In this document: positions 46,753 to 57,930 of the stretch, in pieces
How positions within the stretch are numbered: position 1 is the first letter of the stretch
Layout: the number at the start of each line of letters is the position of its first letter
Source: Fomes fomentarius
Lineage: Eukaryota > Basidiomycota > Agaricomycetes > Polyporales > Polyporaceae
Assembly: GCA_022606135.1 (NCBI GenBank)
Contig: JABYQN010000011.1
Span: 744,001-808,000, forward strand
Reading direction: 5' to 3'
DNA: 64,000 nucleotides
The notes under the pieces: model-generated
Told to the model about the DNA's origin: nothing
Databases searched by the model: none
The model's input: the letters and a program-made list of their open reading frames with translations, nothing else
Made by a program: the position numbers and the translations under genes

Positions 46753-49301
46753 CTAGATGGCGATGCATAAAAACCGACTTACCAGAATGGACACAGAAGG
46801 AACATCACTCACAACTGTTTGAGATTGAGAGGGCTCCGACTCGGAGGCAGACGGCAATGATTGATCCACCGGCTGCAAGGGAAGTGGCTTGAGTTGATTG
46901 ATCCACTGTTAGTCTAGAGGTCAACCGCACCTTCCCCTTATCTATAATCCATGCCTTGACCATTGGCCACTGGTATGAGTCTTCGTGTTTCTCTTCGTAC
47001 GCCTTGATATACTCTTCCAGTTTGCGGAAAAATTCAGCAGGAATGACCTGCATGCCGTCTTCGTTGTCGCGTTGTTTGTAGAGTGAGAAGACAAGTGCGT
47101 CAACCTCTTCCCGCCAAGTCTCTTCTGCTACCACTTTCTGCGTAAGGGCGGGGAGCTCCTTTTCAAGGATCATCATAGTATCCTTCGTGGTTTTATATAT
47201 GACCTTGCGGACATCCGAGTCGAGCTCCCGGGATGAGGGGATACAAGCAATGAGAATGCATAGAGCAGCCGCGAATTTCTTGAAAGATGCCGGCTCGGAC
47301 ATCGCTGCGTTCTTCATCAGCATCTGCGCCACCACGCGGTATACTAGAAGGTGAATCAGTAAGGATAGGACCTGCTCGAAATGCCAGCCTACTCACGGCG
47401 TTGGTAGGATGTTTTACTGAGAGAGATGTGATGCCATGAAAAGCTATCTCGAGCCCATAGTAGCGGCTGGCCGCCTGCCTCTAGGCCAGTCGCGCTCGAT
47501 ATGTTCAGTGAGTAGTAGTCTCCCAGGGTTTTGTCTTCCGGAATGTGAGACCATGCCAGATACTGTCCGAGGTTTTCTTCCGCTACTTTCAAATTCACCC
47601 AGCTCTTTTCTCGATCCACCAACTTCTTTTCTAGGTCCTCCATTCTCTTTTCTACATACGTCCTTTCTTTTTCGTCATCCTTCGTTACCTTTAGAGTCTC
47701 TGTTATTGCTTCTAGCTCGTGCCGTATTGGTTCAAGTTCTCGATTCTTCCTTGCTTTCTCCAAGTGTACCGCGAGCGATACGTCGCTCCATATGTGGGCC
47801 GGCATCTCGGCGTAGACCCACTTGGCTTGGTGCCAATGGCGGACGTGCTCGGCGTGCATCCGGGAAAAGCAATGAACTGCATGCTCTGGAGAAAGCTCGG
47901 CGAAGCAGAAGGTGGCCCCGCCCAGGTAGCTTGGATCCATGGTGGTCGTGTATGCGACTGCCACCATCTCTGCATCGAGTGTGCGCATCGACCTCCCCAC
48001 CTGATCTATCTCCCAGCTTCGCAACGACGTGTATGGATAGTCGCTCTCAGGCTCCGACGTCGTCCAAATCCACAGCGATATCTGCCAGATCATGTCGGGG
48101 TAGCCGCAGGGGAAGCGGGTGAAGACATAATCGAGGCCGTCTGACAACGCACGGCGGAACCGGACCACACACTGGCAAAGAGCCACCTTCAACTTGATGA
48201 CGGGACCCTTTAGTGTGAAGAAGGCGTAGGCAAGAGGTGACAGATAACAACAGTCGGCTTTGATTGCTGGTAGCAGCGCCGTGCCCACGTTAACGATGAA
48301 GAAGAGGATGATGAGAGCTGATGAGAAAATGGCGACAACATTGTGGAGATGCCACAGGAGGACGAGTAGTCCCGCGAAGAATAGCAGCGAGGCAATCTGA
48401 AGGAGGATTGGAAGCAGAGCCACGATTGTGCCCACTCGCCATCTGTGCAGGTTATCCAAGCGATACTGGCGGATTCGAGCGATCTGGCGAGAAGTTCCAG
48501 ACAGACCGTCGTTGTACTCGTTAAGCCACTGCTTGACTAGGATCCCCAACGACGCTGCTGACAGACTGAAGATGAGACTTGAGAACCATAACACGTTCAA
48601 AATGACCGCCCATCGTGTGGCCGGGGGACCAGCGTCCGCCTGCGAGAGGAGGGGGGGTTGCGTCGAATTGACGAAGGGAGGGTTGACCGAGAAACTGCTG
48701 AGCTGTGCCGATATTTGTTGTAGTGTAGCGAGGACGGGATCAGGGGGATCGGGAGTGAGGAGCTGATACGTTTGGACGTTGAACGCTGTGAGAATTGCAG
48801 AGAACAATCCCGCCTTTTGGCAGACTCTGGTTGGCTGGGCGTTAAATTATGGAGGAGGCAAGGACGTACGTATACCAGTAGAGTATCAATTTCTCCGTTC
48901 CAGCGTTTAATCAGACTCTCGCTGTAACCCTCCACGTTTTTTGCGGTCTCGTTCCATGCGTCGCGCCTGTCCTTCTTATTCGTGAAGTCTTTCTTACGTT
49001 CTTCCCAGCGTTCCTGTGATGTGACCGTAGTCAATACGCCAGGTGATGAGATGTGCATGTTCTATATGTACGCACCTCCACAGTTGGAAGTTTCCAAGCG
49101 GGAGGTATTTTGGGCCAGAGTCCTGCAACTGACGCTTCTAAATTCTGTGCAAAAGAGCCTTGTTGAATATCGCATCACTGCACATCCTGCCCAGTTTTGA
49201 CCACCCACCTCTGCTGGATCTGTAGCTCTGCTTTGTGCGTGGTTTGAGGGTTGGATGCTTGACGAAGCAGATACAGATTCATTCTGCGGGTGATCGGACA
49301 T
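46753..49301 (-). CDS. DUF6535 membrane protein
   Basis: This is a basidiomycete-specific membrane protein of unknown function. A coherent model is: exon 1 49301-49209 (MSDHPQNESVSASSSIQPSN); exon 2 49144-49076 (ending PPAWKLPTVE); exon 3 49013-48870 (ERWEERKKDFTNKKDRRDAW, then IKRWNGEIDTLLVY); exon 4 48813 to about 47396; exon 5 from about 47347; and a last exon after a 58-bp intron near 46930, ending at TAG 46755-46753. Introns are about 50-65 bp with GT-AG. The hallmark GLFSAILTAFNVQTYQLLTP is at the exon 3/4 junction, followed by hydrophobic segments near residues 170-195 and 225-285, then a charged, helical C-terminal half. The total is about 740 residues with no break seen. It sits between two pieces of a glycosyltransferase. 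Confidence 0.82.
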
Positions 49302-50239
49302 TCTAGTACGCAAGCGATAGGACGCAGGTCCGTGAGGAGGGGTAGGAGAACACTCGGAAGCTCACTATCCAGGCTATATAACTCCGTGAATGCATGCCTT
49401 TCTCGAAAGCCGGGGCTAATTGCATTCCATCTGTCGCTCGGCCGGTGGCGGAACCACATTCTGACACTTGCGCGTGTGACAGCCATCAGCTGATGATTTG
49501 AAACACGTTCCTCCTACAGATCGGCAGTGCTTCACCCATTATCTCCGCGTTAGCGTTACGTGTTATAGCTTGAGAGGTTTACGCCACTGGCACACGCAGC
49601 AGGAGCTCAAACGTTGTAAGACACCACACTGTCGTCTGTCAGTTCTGTTGGAGCCCCACGAGCGCCAGAATCCCGCCCGAACCCGACAAACCAGTCTCCA
49701 TATACACTGCAGATCACGCTGTTTCCGCGCTTGGACATTCTTTGCATATGCTCAATGACAAAATTTCGTTGGCATAGACATGGAACATATGCCCAGAAGG
49801 GCGAAGATGAGATTCAGAAGATTCTCTCATGGTCTGAACCTGATCTGGCACCCTGGCCAGCGAGAGAAAGCTATAACGTTGCTGGCCGAACAGGGACTCG
49901 GATTGAGCCGCACTCGTACCTCTGACGCAAGCCGTGGGCTCCGTGAAGACTTCACAATTACGCGAGCCTCCGTTAGGGCAGGGAAGAAGCGGATATGAAC
50001 GTGCCGGAGCAGCCATATGATCATTGAGCGCAGGTGCCACCTGGAAAGATGCTCACACCCTTGCGTTGCATTAGTTCGCGTGAGTTTGCTTGAACTCTCG
50101 AGCAGTAAATGAGTCCATTCTCCTCCCTCTGAGTAGCAAAAACGTACCATAGTAACGACTGTCGAAGACCGCACCAATGAAGGTGGATATTGGTTTCAAA
50201 TGGCACTAACTCTGGAAACACTGATATCCCGCGAGTCAC
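49302..50239. other. upstream region of the DUF6535 gene
   Basis: No gene recognised; presumably the promoter and the left junction of the inserted block. Confidence 0.45.
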
Positions 50240-50465
50240 TGGATGAGTCCCATGAAAGGTGTAAGGTTACTAAGTACCTTATGCGCTTCCCATGTTCCTC
50301 TTCACGCTCCTCAAAGTTGCGCGAGAGCCGGCGTTGATGGGGTCCCGAGTCGAAGTAGCGGTGTACGTGCGGCGAGACGAGCAGTGTGGCCACAAGTGGG
50401 CCGAGACCCACATATCGCGCACAAAGGCCGATCAGAGGACGTAAATGACCTATGAAAAGCATCAA
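50240..50465 (-). pseudogene. N-terminal remnant of the fourth glycosyltransferase
   Basis: After a CATAG acceptor it reads GHLRPLIGLCARYVGLGPLV, then LSRNFEEREEEHGKRI, matching exon 2 of GT1-GT3 (GHLRPLIHLSARFVKLRPVV, LSRSFEEGDEEHAKRI). Similarity ends near 50240, and exon 1 is not evident. With 46503-46745 it forms the two ends of one broken copy, in the same orientation. Confidence 0.75.
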
Positions 50466-50901
50466 CCAAAGGGCTCACAAACTCGAGACCAGCTGTAGGC
50501 GGGAGAGACCATGTCAGACCTCCGCGCCAGTACATAGTGGGAATTTTGACGCACAGTCACAACTTCCGTGTAAAGACGAGGTGGCCCGTGTCTTGCAGCC
50601 GTGTGTCACATCATGTAAATCTTGGTGCATCTCTCAAGTAGGGCTTGTATCTAGCCCTCTTTGATACACATGAAGAAACTGCAATCATAAAGTCTGCTTT
50701 AACGCAATCCCAGAGACAAACACTTGCCCGGCGAGGAGCCGCTTCACACAACTCCCAGCCCCAACGTCGAGTCCAGTCCGTGCAATTCGGTCTAATTTGG
50801 CGCAATCTCGCCTCTCTATCGTTTCACACTGCGCTGCGCAGCATACATCGATAAGAACGATAACGTGATACCTCTAAAGATGGAACCCACCACTGCAAAC
50901 C
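50466..50901. other. GT3 3' flank
   Basis: Short spacer between GT3 and the following glycosyltransferase remnant; no gene recognised. Confidence 0.4.
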
Positions 50902-53057
50902 CTACAGACTGTCCAAGAACGCAGATGCATCCCGCAACGACGACCCACCCTCCTCCCACGCACCCATCACACCCTTCCTCACCCCCTCTAGCCTCGCCCG
51001 CTTCTCCTTCCCGTCCGCTCCAAGCGCCTTCGTGAGCACCTCGCGCGCCTCCGCCTTGAGCGCGTCGACAGTGTTCTTCGGTACAAATCCGGTGCGATAG
51101 ATCGGCTTGAGCCCGCCCCCAGTCCGCACCTCGAGCAGCTCGTACCCGATCTTATGGATGTCGGCGATGAGCACAGCGTTAAGAGCTTGGTCGGCGCCGA
51201 AGGGCCATAACATCCTGTATGCGTGATAGGAACAGACGGATGAGCACATTGCAATGGGAGAGAAATTAGGGACGTACTGGGGAACACCAGCCGAGATCGC
51301 TTCGGTGACACCGTTATGTCCGCCGTGGGCGACGAACCAGCCGGTAGCCTGTATATAGCAGTGAGCGGACCTGCACCGTACGTGGTTGGAAGCTTCAGCG
51401 TACAGGGTGATCCAAAATTAGCTGCTGGGGCGTCCAGGGAGAGAGTAGCCCTTTGCCGTATGCCTTGACCTTTCCCTTGATCTCGTCCGACACAACCGCC
51501 ATCGGCGATGCGGTGCTCAGAATCTATTACGAGATGCAGACACAATGAGGGGAGATCGCACGTGAAGGTGATAGAATCCCGATGCGACATACGAAGGGAA
51601 TGTTGAGCTCTATGAGGACGTCAAGGAACGCCCAAACCTTCTCCGGGGACTTCGCAGGCCAGAACAGCGACCCGAATGAGATCTGACACGAGCCCCATCA
51701 ATCACTGCCCACACATGAGCCATAATAATGCATGATGACTCACGTAGACCAGAGATTTCTCGCCAGAGCTCTTGAGTGTATCATTGAGGAACGTCTGGAT
51801 CTCGTCCGACTCGCTCGACAGCTTCCTCTCCTTCGAGGCCGCAGCCTTCGACGCAGCGGGAAGAAGCGGCCCAACTGCATACGCTGGGCGACCTGTCTCT
51901 CCAAACCAACGCCTCACCGCTGCGACCGCCTCGGGCTCGTACGACTCGGGCGTAAACAGGAATACCCCGTCCGTCTTCTCGAGAGTCCTGATAAAAGCAT
52001 TGAGCATCATCTCGCGCTCTCGAAGGAGAGACACGACCTACTCGAATACGCGTGGAAACAGTCTCGCCCCGATTTCCGGCGGCAAGACGAACTGCAGAGC
52101 ATTCGGTCAACTCGAGATCCATCACGGCTGCCACTGCAAACTTTAAGCAGCGTCGCAAACAAAGCTGAGGCTCACATCCTGGGGCCAGTGTTCATAGTCG
52201 TACATCGGCGGGATCCCGGGCAGGCACACAACGTCGCCGCTCGGTGTGACCGTGAGCTAGTCGATTGTAACAGCAATCAGTCAGAAGGAGAAAAAATCCG
52301 CAGAGCTCATACCTCAATGGCTACTTCCTCATACGGCCGTCCCGTGAGACGTGCCTTCTCTTCAGCCTTCAGACGAAGATTGCCCCTCCCTCCATAGCTC
52401 TCTGGCCCAAACAGGTTGATGAGCCCATACGTCAAGCCAGGGTACCAGCCGTAGACCTTCACGGTGTCCCCGCTGATGGCTTTGATTGAGTTGATGCCGT
52501 CGACGGCAAAATACTTCCACAGAGACGCGACTTCGCATCAGCATAACAGCAAGTTCATGGCTGACAGAACGTACGTCTAGGATTGCAGCCTGCGGTTTAG
52601 GAAGGGCCGAATGGCGTTCTCCGGTATGAGAACATATGAGCTCGCTTCCCTCATCGATCGCCTTCCATGCAGCTTCGAACTGCCGGTCAAACTCCTCGGA
52701 TGAGAAGGCCTGGATATCGCTCATTGCGATGACTCTATATGCATCTCTCGTCAATGAACCTAGCGCGTAGGTCACGAGATTGGAGAACACTCGCCTAATG
52801 CGCTTGGCATGCTCTTCATCGCCCTCCTCAAAACTGCGGGAGAGCTCGTTCTTGACGCGATCGCAGTAGCCGTTCGAGACGAGTAGCGTGACCACGATTG
52901 GGCGGAGCTTGACGAAACGTGCCGAGAGGTGGATGAGAGGGCGTAGATGACCTATGGTGAACTAGTATCAATTATTTGGGATGAAGCATCTTGATCACTA
53001 GATCATACCCCATGCTTGTGTGGCGTAACATACGACGTGCTTCTCTATTGCAACCAT
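50902..53057 (-). pseudogene. UDP-glycosyltransferase GT3 (single nonsense change)
   Basis: The best preserved copy. Exon 1 is 53057-53009 (MVAIEKHVVCYATQAWG), intron 1 53008-52952, and exon 2 from 52951. It keeps Ser where GT1 and GT2 have TAA (VTYALGSLTRDAYRVIA). The donor-sugar motif WFVAHGGHNGVTEAI is near 51300-51345 and WPFGADQALN near 51200; the stop is at 50902. One lesion is seen: TAG at 52040-52038 in FPRVFE*VV, where GT1 and GT2 read TGG. A single G-to-A change makes this the likeliest copy to be functional in another haplotype. It follows B' as GT2 follows B. Confidence 0.88.
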
Positions 53058-53830
53058 CGCGGTACGAAGTTCCCCTCCTTGCGCGTAGTGGGTGATGTGA
53101 CCGGTGAGTGTACGAGCGCAGGAGTTCTGAAGGAAGAACACACGCCGACGCTCTTCTTATATTCCACACTATGCGCGCTCAGGCTCCTGGTTCCTACCCA
53201 TCTAACCATGAAGTTCCCGAATCCACCTTAATATAGCTCCGAACACGAAGGTCGCCGGTTACCCTATCTATACACGGGGTGTTACGCCAAACATCCACTT
53301 CCAGGGCCGATACATTGTCCTGTAACGCCTGAACGATGATAATAAGCATGACATTCCACTCGCACAGGACGTCCAACAAAAGATCTAACGCCCTCACCTC
53401 GCAGCTTAGGCATGCTAATCTCGTATAACGTTCCCACCGCGTCATGTGCATTATCCCCCCCTCTCAGTTCGATATCTCGTTGCTTGATCAGCCCTCCTCG
53501 ATACGATTGTCGGGGAAGTTCTGAATGCTGGCTATTCGACCGGTAACGCGCTAGAACGTGTGCACTGGAGGGCGGCCTTGTCCATTATGTATACGTATGG
53601 AAGCACCAGAGAATGGAACGCTTTGTGGCGTTGACGTACTGTTTTTGCGTGACTGACGGCCGACGGCGCCCGTCCGCCTCGGCCGTAAAGGCTGCATGTC
53701 GGAGTGCGTCAATGATAACCAAGCTCAAGCGAGTACTTGCAAAGTGCTTGTAAACATTGCATACATACACCTCGATATTGCGACGGAAGAACATGGTGAA
53801 GAGCATGTTGTGAACGCCCACTGCAAGTGA
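53058..53830 (-). other. GT3 upstream region with the empty MITE site
   Basis: Block-by-block homologue of 15150-16341 in inverted orientation. Near 53785-53800 it reads continuously ('ttgcgacggaagaacatgg') where the left copy has the 424-bp MITE. Confidence 0.6.
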
Positions 53831-54779
53831 CTTATCTTGTCCACGCGAACTGACGTGGAGCGCCGCAAACAAGCGCCCTACGCGAAGCCCCGATGACTGC
53901 AGCTTGATTTGAAATCAAAGTGGGGTTTGAACTACGTCCCGTCATAAGAGGTAGATACCTTGACTTACCCGCATGGATGAGCAAGAGACACTCGGAGAGC
54001 GAACAAGGATATGATATAAAATGAGATAGGCTAGCTTCTATATCACAGTAAAAGCATCGCTGTGGCATGTTCTAGGAGATTATAATATGGTCTACTCACT
54101 GACGGCGAGAAGTACCGTATCCTTGATGTCAATAGCATAGGACTTTGAGCGTATTGATAAGAATTCGAAGATGTAACAGCACTTACATGTTTGTATCACT
54201 TGTAAGTACCGGGACACCCACCATTATATGCGACCCACTCCCTTGAATATTTGTGCCAGCGCCGCGACCCAGCGGCGAGTGAGAGGCGGCTGAGCGCGAA
54301 GTGTGCCGCGACCCGGCACGAGAGTCACAGTGAAGTTAAGTGTGACGTGACTGAGCCGCGCGAGGAGTGACGTGACGCGCCTCACACACACACACACATG
54401 TTGACATCAGCAGTACTGGTTTTGACTGGTCTGACAATACATAGTTACCATGATAGTAACACCATGCGATCTCTGAAGAAGTGAGATGAATTGCGAGTGA
54501 GTTGGAGTGAGTACTTGACACGAAGGTGCCGCGGAAAGCGCCGCGCCGCGTCGCGGCGGGCTGCGTCTATTTACCTGCGCCTTCTTTTCCACCATCAAAA
54601 CAACTGTCAAACTCAAAAGAGAGCAGACGGATGGGACAGAATCACATAAGACACAGTAGCACAAGTCAAGTAGAAGCTAAAACACGCCTACAAGACATCA
54701 GATCACAGATACGGATACGGAGCACAAGAGTTTCACCAAGAGGGAAGTGACGCAGCACAGTAGGAGTCAGGAAGGTAGT
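53831..54779. other. region between the GT3 flank and the B' 3' flank
   Basis: No gene recognised. Near 54240-54360 there is a GC-rich stretch with short palindromes ('gtgccgcgacccggcac'). A (CA)n run lies at about 54382-54398. Confidence 0.4.
54382..54398. repeat. short CA microsatellite
   Basis: An uninterrupted run of CA dinucleotides, about eight units. Confidence 0.8.
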
Positions 54780-55449
54780 GGCGGTAGTGTACAAGCGACC
54801 GCACTGCGTCGATAGAACACCAGATCGTAGAGACACTATTGCACATAGACAAGCAGCGGGGACAAGTGGAGGGAAGGAGAGGCAAGGAGTCTAATGGAGA
54901 GAAAGCATACAAAAATGCGACGTAATCGTACAGAACGAAGTGAGAGCCTTTTCCAATACCGGACCCAGAGACGATCTAACAGCAGCACACGAACGTATCT
55001 AACACAAGACAAAGAGACACAGACGACACAAGACAAACCAACATATCCCTCGACTACGCGCATGCATCCGCGACGGGCGCGAGCCCCAAAGCACGATCCG
55101 GGATCGGTGGACACGGTCGTGAGCCCACCCAACACCGGACGCCAAGGGACCCGCGCCCCACTCACTGACACACGCGCATTTTGACCTCCTCTCGTGAACG
55201 AGCCATATGACATCCCTCGTCGAGAGTCGAACGCCAAAAGGACAAGACCGGCACGCCGGCGGGTCTTTTCCGTGGGGGCGCCCAACTCGAGAGATATCAT
55301 AAGACTAGAGCGCGCGATTCCTGCACAGTGGTGCGTCAGTATCGATATTCGTTCGACAAGCAAGCGACCGAAGGCGAACTGGGCGGCACACATGCTTTAT
55401 GGGGGAGACAGGGCAGAAATGACGTACTGGGAATCACGACGTTGGTCGT
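54780..55449 (-). other. 3' flank of B'
   Basis: Near-identical to 14346-15050 downstream of B. The 185-codon open frame here is broken in the B copy and is not considered coding. Confidence 0.55.
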
Positions 55450-56505
55450 TCACTCCTCGGGTCCGTGCACACCCTCGGTCTTCACCTTGCGACGCGGCGA
55501 CCCCAGGTCGGTGTGCTTGGACTGCTGATGGCGCATCAAGTCGTGTTTGCGACTGAAATTGCGGTCGCAGCCGGGGTGCGTGCAGCTGTTGGGGCGTTCT
55601 CCCTTGTGCACGGAGCTGACGTGTACTTTCAGGTTGTGCGTTCGGGCGAAGCCTGAACGAGAGCGGAGATGTCAACGTTCCGTCCATTCTATGCTCTGCG
55701 TATTGGGGCGGAAACAGAACGAGTACTCACTGGCGTCGCATTCGGAGCACGGGTACTTCGGCGTCGTGTCCTGACGGCGACGACGCTTGGTCGGTGATGC
55801 CTGCTGCGACGGGGCCTCCGGGTCAGCCTTGGTCCTGATCCTCTTCACGACCTTCGGTTTCTCCATGGGCTCGGGCGAGGCTGAGGCTGATGGGGAAAGG
55901 GGTGACGCCGGGGTCGTGGAAGCGAACGCGAACTGGGCTGCATTCACGTCCACACCCCGGGCAGCAAGGCCATGAGCAGATGCACTCGCAGCGACGACCT
56001 CGTGCTGCTGCGGTGTCGGCTGCTCATAGCCGATGTCGACGAGCTCTAGCGGAAGCTCAGGCGGGAAGGGAGACATTACCGATGGGGCATAAAACTCGAA
56101 CGTGAAGGGGAAGTCAGATATTGACGGACTTGGGGCCGTATCAATGCAGCCGAGGACCAAATCCTCGTCGAATATCTTGCAATCGTTCCATGAAGGGGGC
56201 GAGCCGACGAGAGTGTGGTCCGACAGAGGAGAAGACGGAGGTGGGGCGTTGTCCACGCTCGAAGGGGTGTCGGAGTATGTAGAGAGCGCAGAAGAGTGGG
56301 GATTGCTGAAGCAAGAGGTCCAATCGATTTCCTCCACGGAGCTCGAGGGGAACGGCAAGGCCCTGAGCGCGTCGATTCCGTCGATGTCGATATCGAACGC
56401 GAAGGAGCTCCCCTCGCCTGCGAGGCCGGTCGCAAAAGCCTCGTCGGCGAGGGGGCTCTCCCAATCAGCATAGACAGAGCTCTCACAGTCATAGGGATAG
56501 GACAT
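55450..56505 (-). CDS. C2H2 zinc-finger protein B' (paralogue of B)
   Basis: A probable transcription factor of about 325 residues. The start is 56505 (MSYPYDCESSVYADWE), at the same 'gatcaccATG' context as B. Exon 1 is 56505-55731, the intron 55730-55653 (GTGAGT...TTCAG), and exon 2 55652-55450. Fingers are CSECDASFARTHNLKVH-x4-H and CTHPGCDRNFSRKHDLMRH-x4-H; exon 2 looks identical to that of B, while the acidic Ser/Pro N-terminus carries many substitutions and small indels. A possible 5' UTR intron starts at GTAAGTACCC near 56598. No frame break. Confidence 0.88.
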
Positions 56506-57930
56506 GGTGATCGCAAGGGCAATCGAGTGGAAAGAGACGAGAGGTCGGGGGGGGGATAGATAGATGTGGGGGCGAGGACGACGTGGGTACTTACTTAGCT
56601 GGATGATGGGCGCTGTCGGCTGCGGGATGGCTGCAGGCAGTGACTTCTTTCCTTCTCTCGTCCCGTCTGCCCCCGCGCTCCAGCCATTCCGGCATCCTGT
56701 GGGAGTCCTCCTGCAACACGAGGCCGCGATCCCAGGCGTACCTGCAGATCTTGCGGCGAACGGTGCCACAACGTGGGACGCCTCGAGCCCAAGATGCTAG
56801 GCTCGTCGCCTGCAGATCTCCAAATCGGAGTCCTTCGCAGGACAGACTAGCTCGAGTTTTTGCAAACATGGACGGGTTTCCGAGATCTGAGAGCTTGAAG
56901 AGACCAGGGTCATGGAGAGCGGAGAAGACACGAGTACGAGGACACTAACGAAGATCGATAAGAGCAGGATTGAATTGAAGTTGAAGCAGTTGAAACTTGG
57001 CGCTGGCTGCAGCAACGCGAGGCTGTCTCATCTGCGGTCCTTCTTCCGCTTCTGTCCTCATACCTGCTCTTCGCATTCTACTACGAACATCCAACAGGGT
57101 ACATCCTCAAGATCATACGATTCCTCATGCCCTACCGAATTCGGCGAATTCGCAAGTACTCCTCCGCCGAGTCTCGATGCAGTTGATTTACAGCTTGTCG
57201 TCATCACGGAACGTGGGTGGTAGATTAGATTAGATAGGCGCCCAATGTAGGATGCCACGAGTGAGAGTCTCGAGCTGACACGCACGCTCTCGTGGACTCT
57301 GCTCAGGTGAGCCTCCTCAACCGCACGACCAACTGACGTATTCGAGTCAGTTACATGACACCAACGCACCAAATTCGACCAAGTATTGCGCGTGACCTAC
57401 AATATCTCTCCGACGTATCCTATCAATACATCCGTACAGTCGAGAGGCTTTTGCACAGTGAGACAGTATCTACGACTACTGGTCGACGGTGGAGTTGAGG
57501 ACGGAGGCTGTCGAGAACCAACGTATCATCTACAATGGGATAATGACTACAATCTCCACCTAGGGGCATATCCGCTGAGCTGTGAGTATGCTGCATACTT
57601 ATCAGGAATGCAACCACCAGAGACTCACTGTGAGCCAGATCACACCTCCGCATCATGTCCGGGCCGAGAGAGGGAGAGGGAAGGCATATGACACGCTGAG
57701 CCCCTCCGCGCGGTAGTTTCCCAAGCGAAACTATACTTCTACAAAATGCCTAGGACTCGGAAGCGATCGTGCTGGGGAGCCATCTTGTATGTCGTGTTGT
57801 AAAATCTATGTCAGTCACAATTTGCTCTTCGAGGACTTAGTGGATTAGATTGTGGTCTACTGTAGTTCTTATGTTACAGGGTCAAGTAGTACAGATGATT
57901 ATACGGCCAGTATTCCGGGACAGTCAGCGC
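56506..57930. other. region upstream of B'
   Basis: Homology to the B upstream DNA ends near 56640. The long open frame running into B' from 56769 is not conserved in B. Nothing else is recognised up to the DUF6533 gene. Confidence 0.45.

Noticed and set aside
54836..55393. 185-codon open frame downstream of B'
   Set aside because: The matching frame downstream of B stops after 99 codons and the similarity is at DNA level; it is treated as 3' flank.
55672..56769. N-terminal extension of B' to 56769
   Set aside because: The extension is not conserved in B, passes a plausible 5' UTR intron donor, and the start context at MSYPYD matches B.
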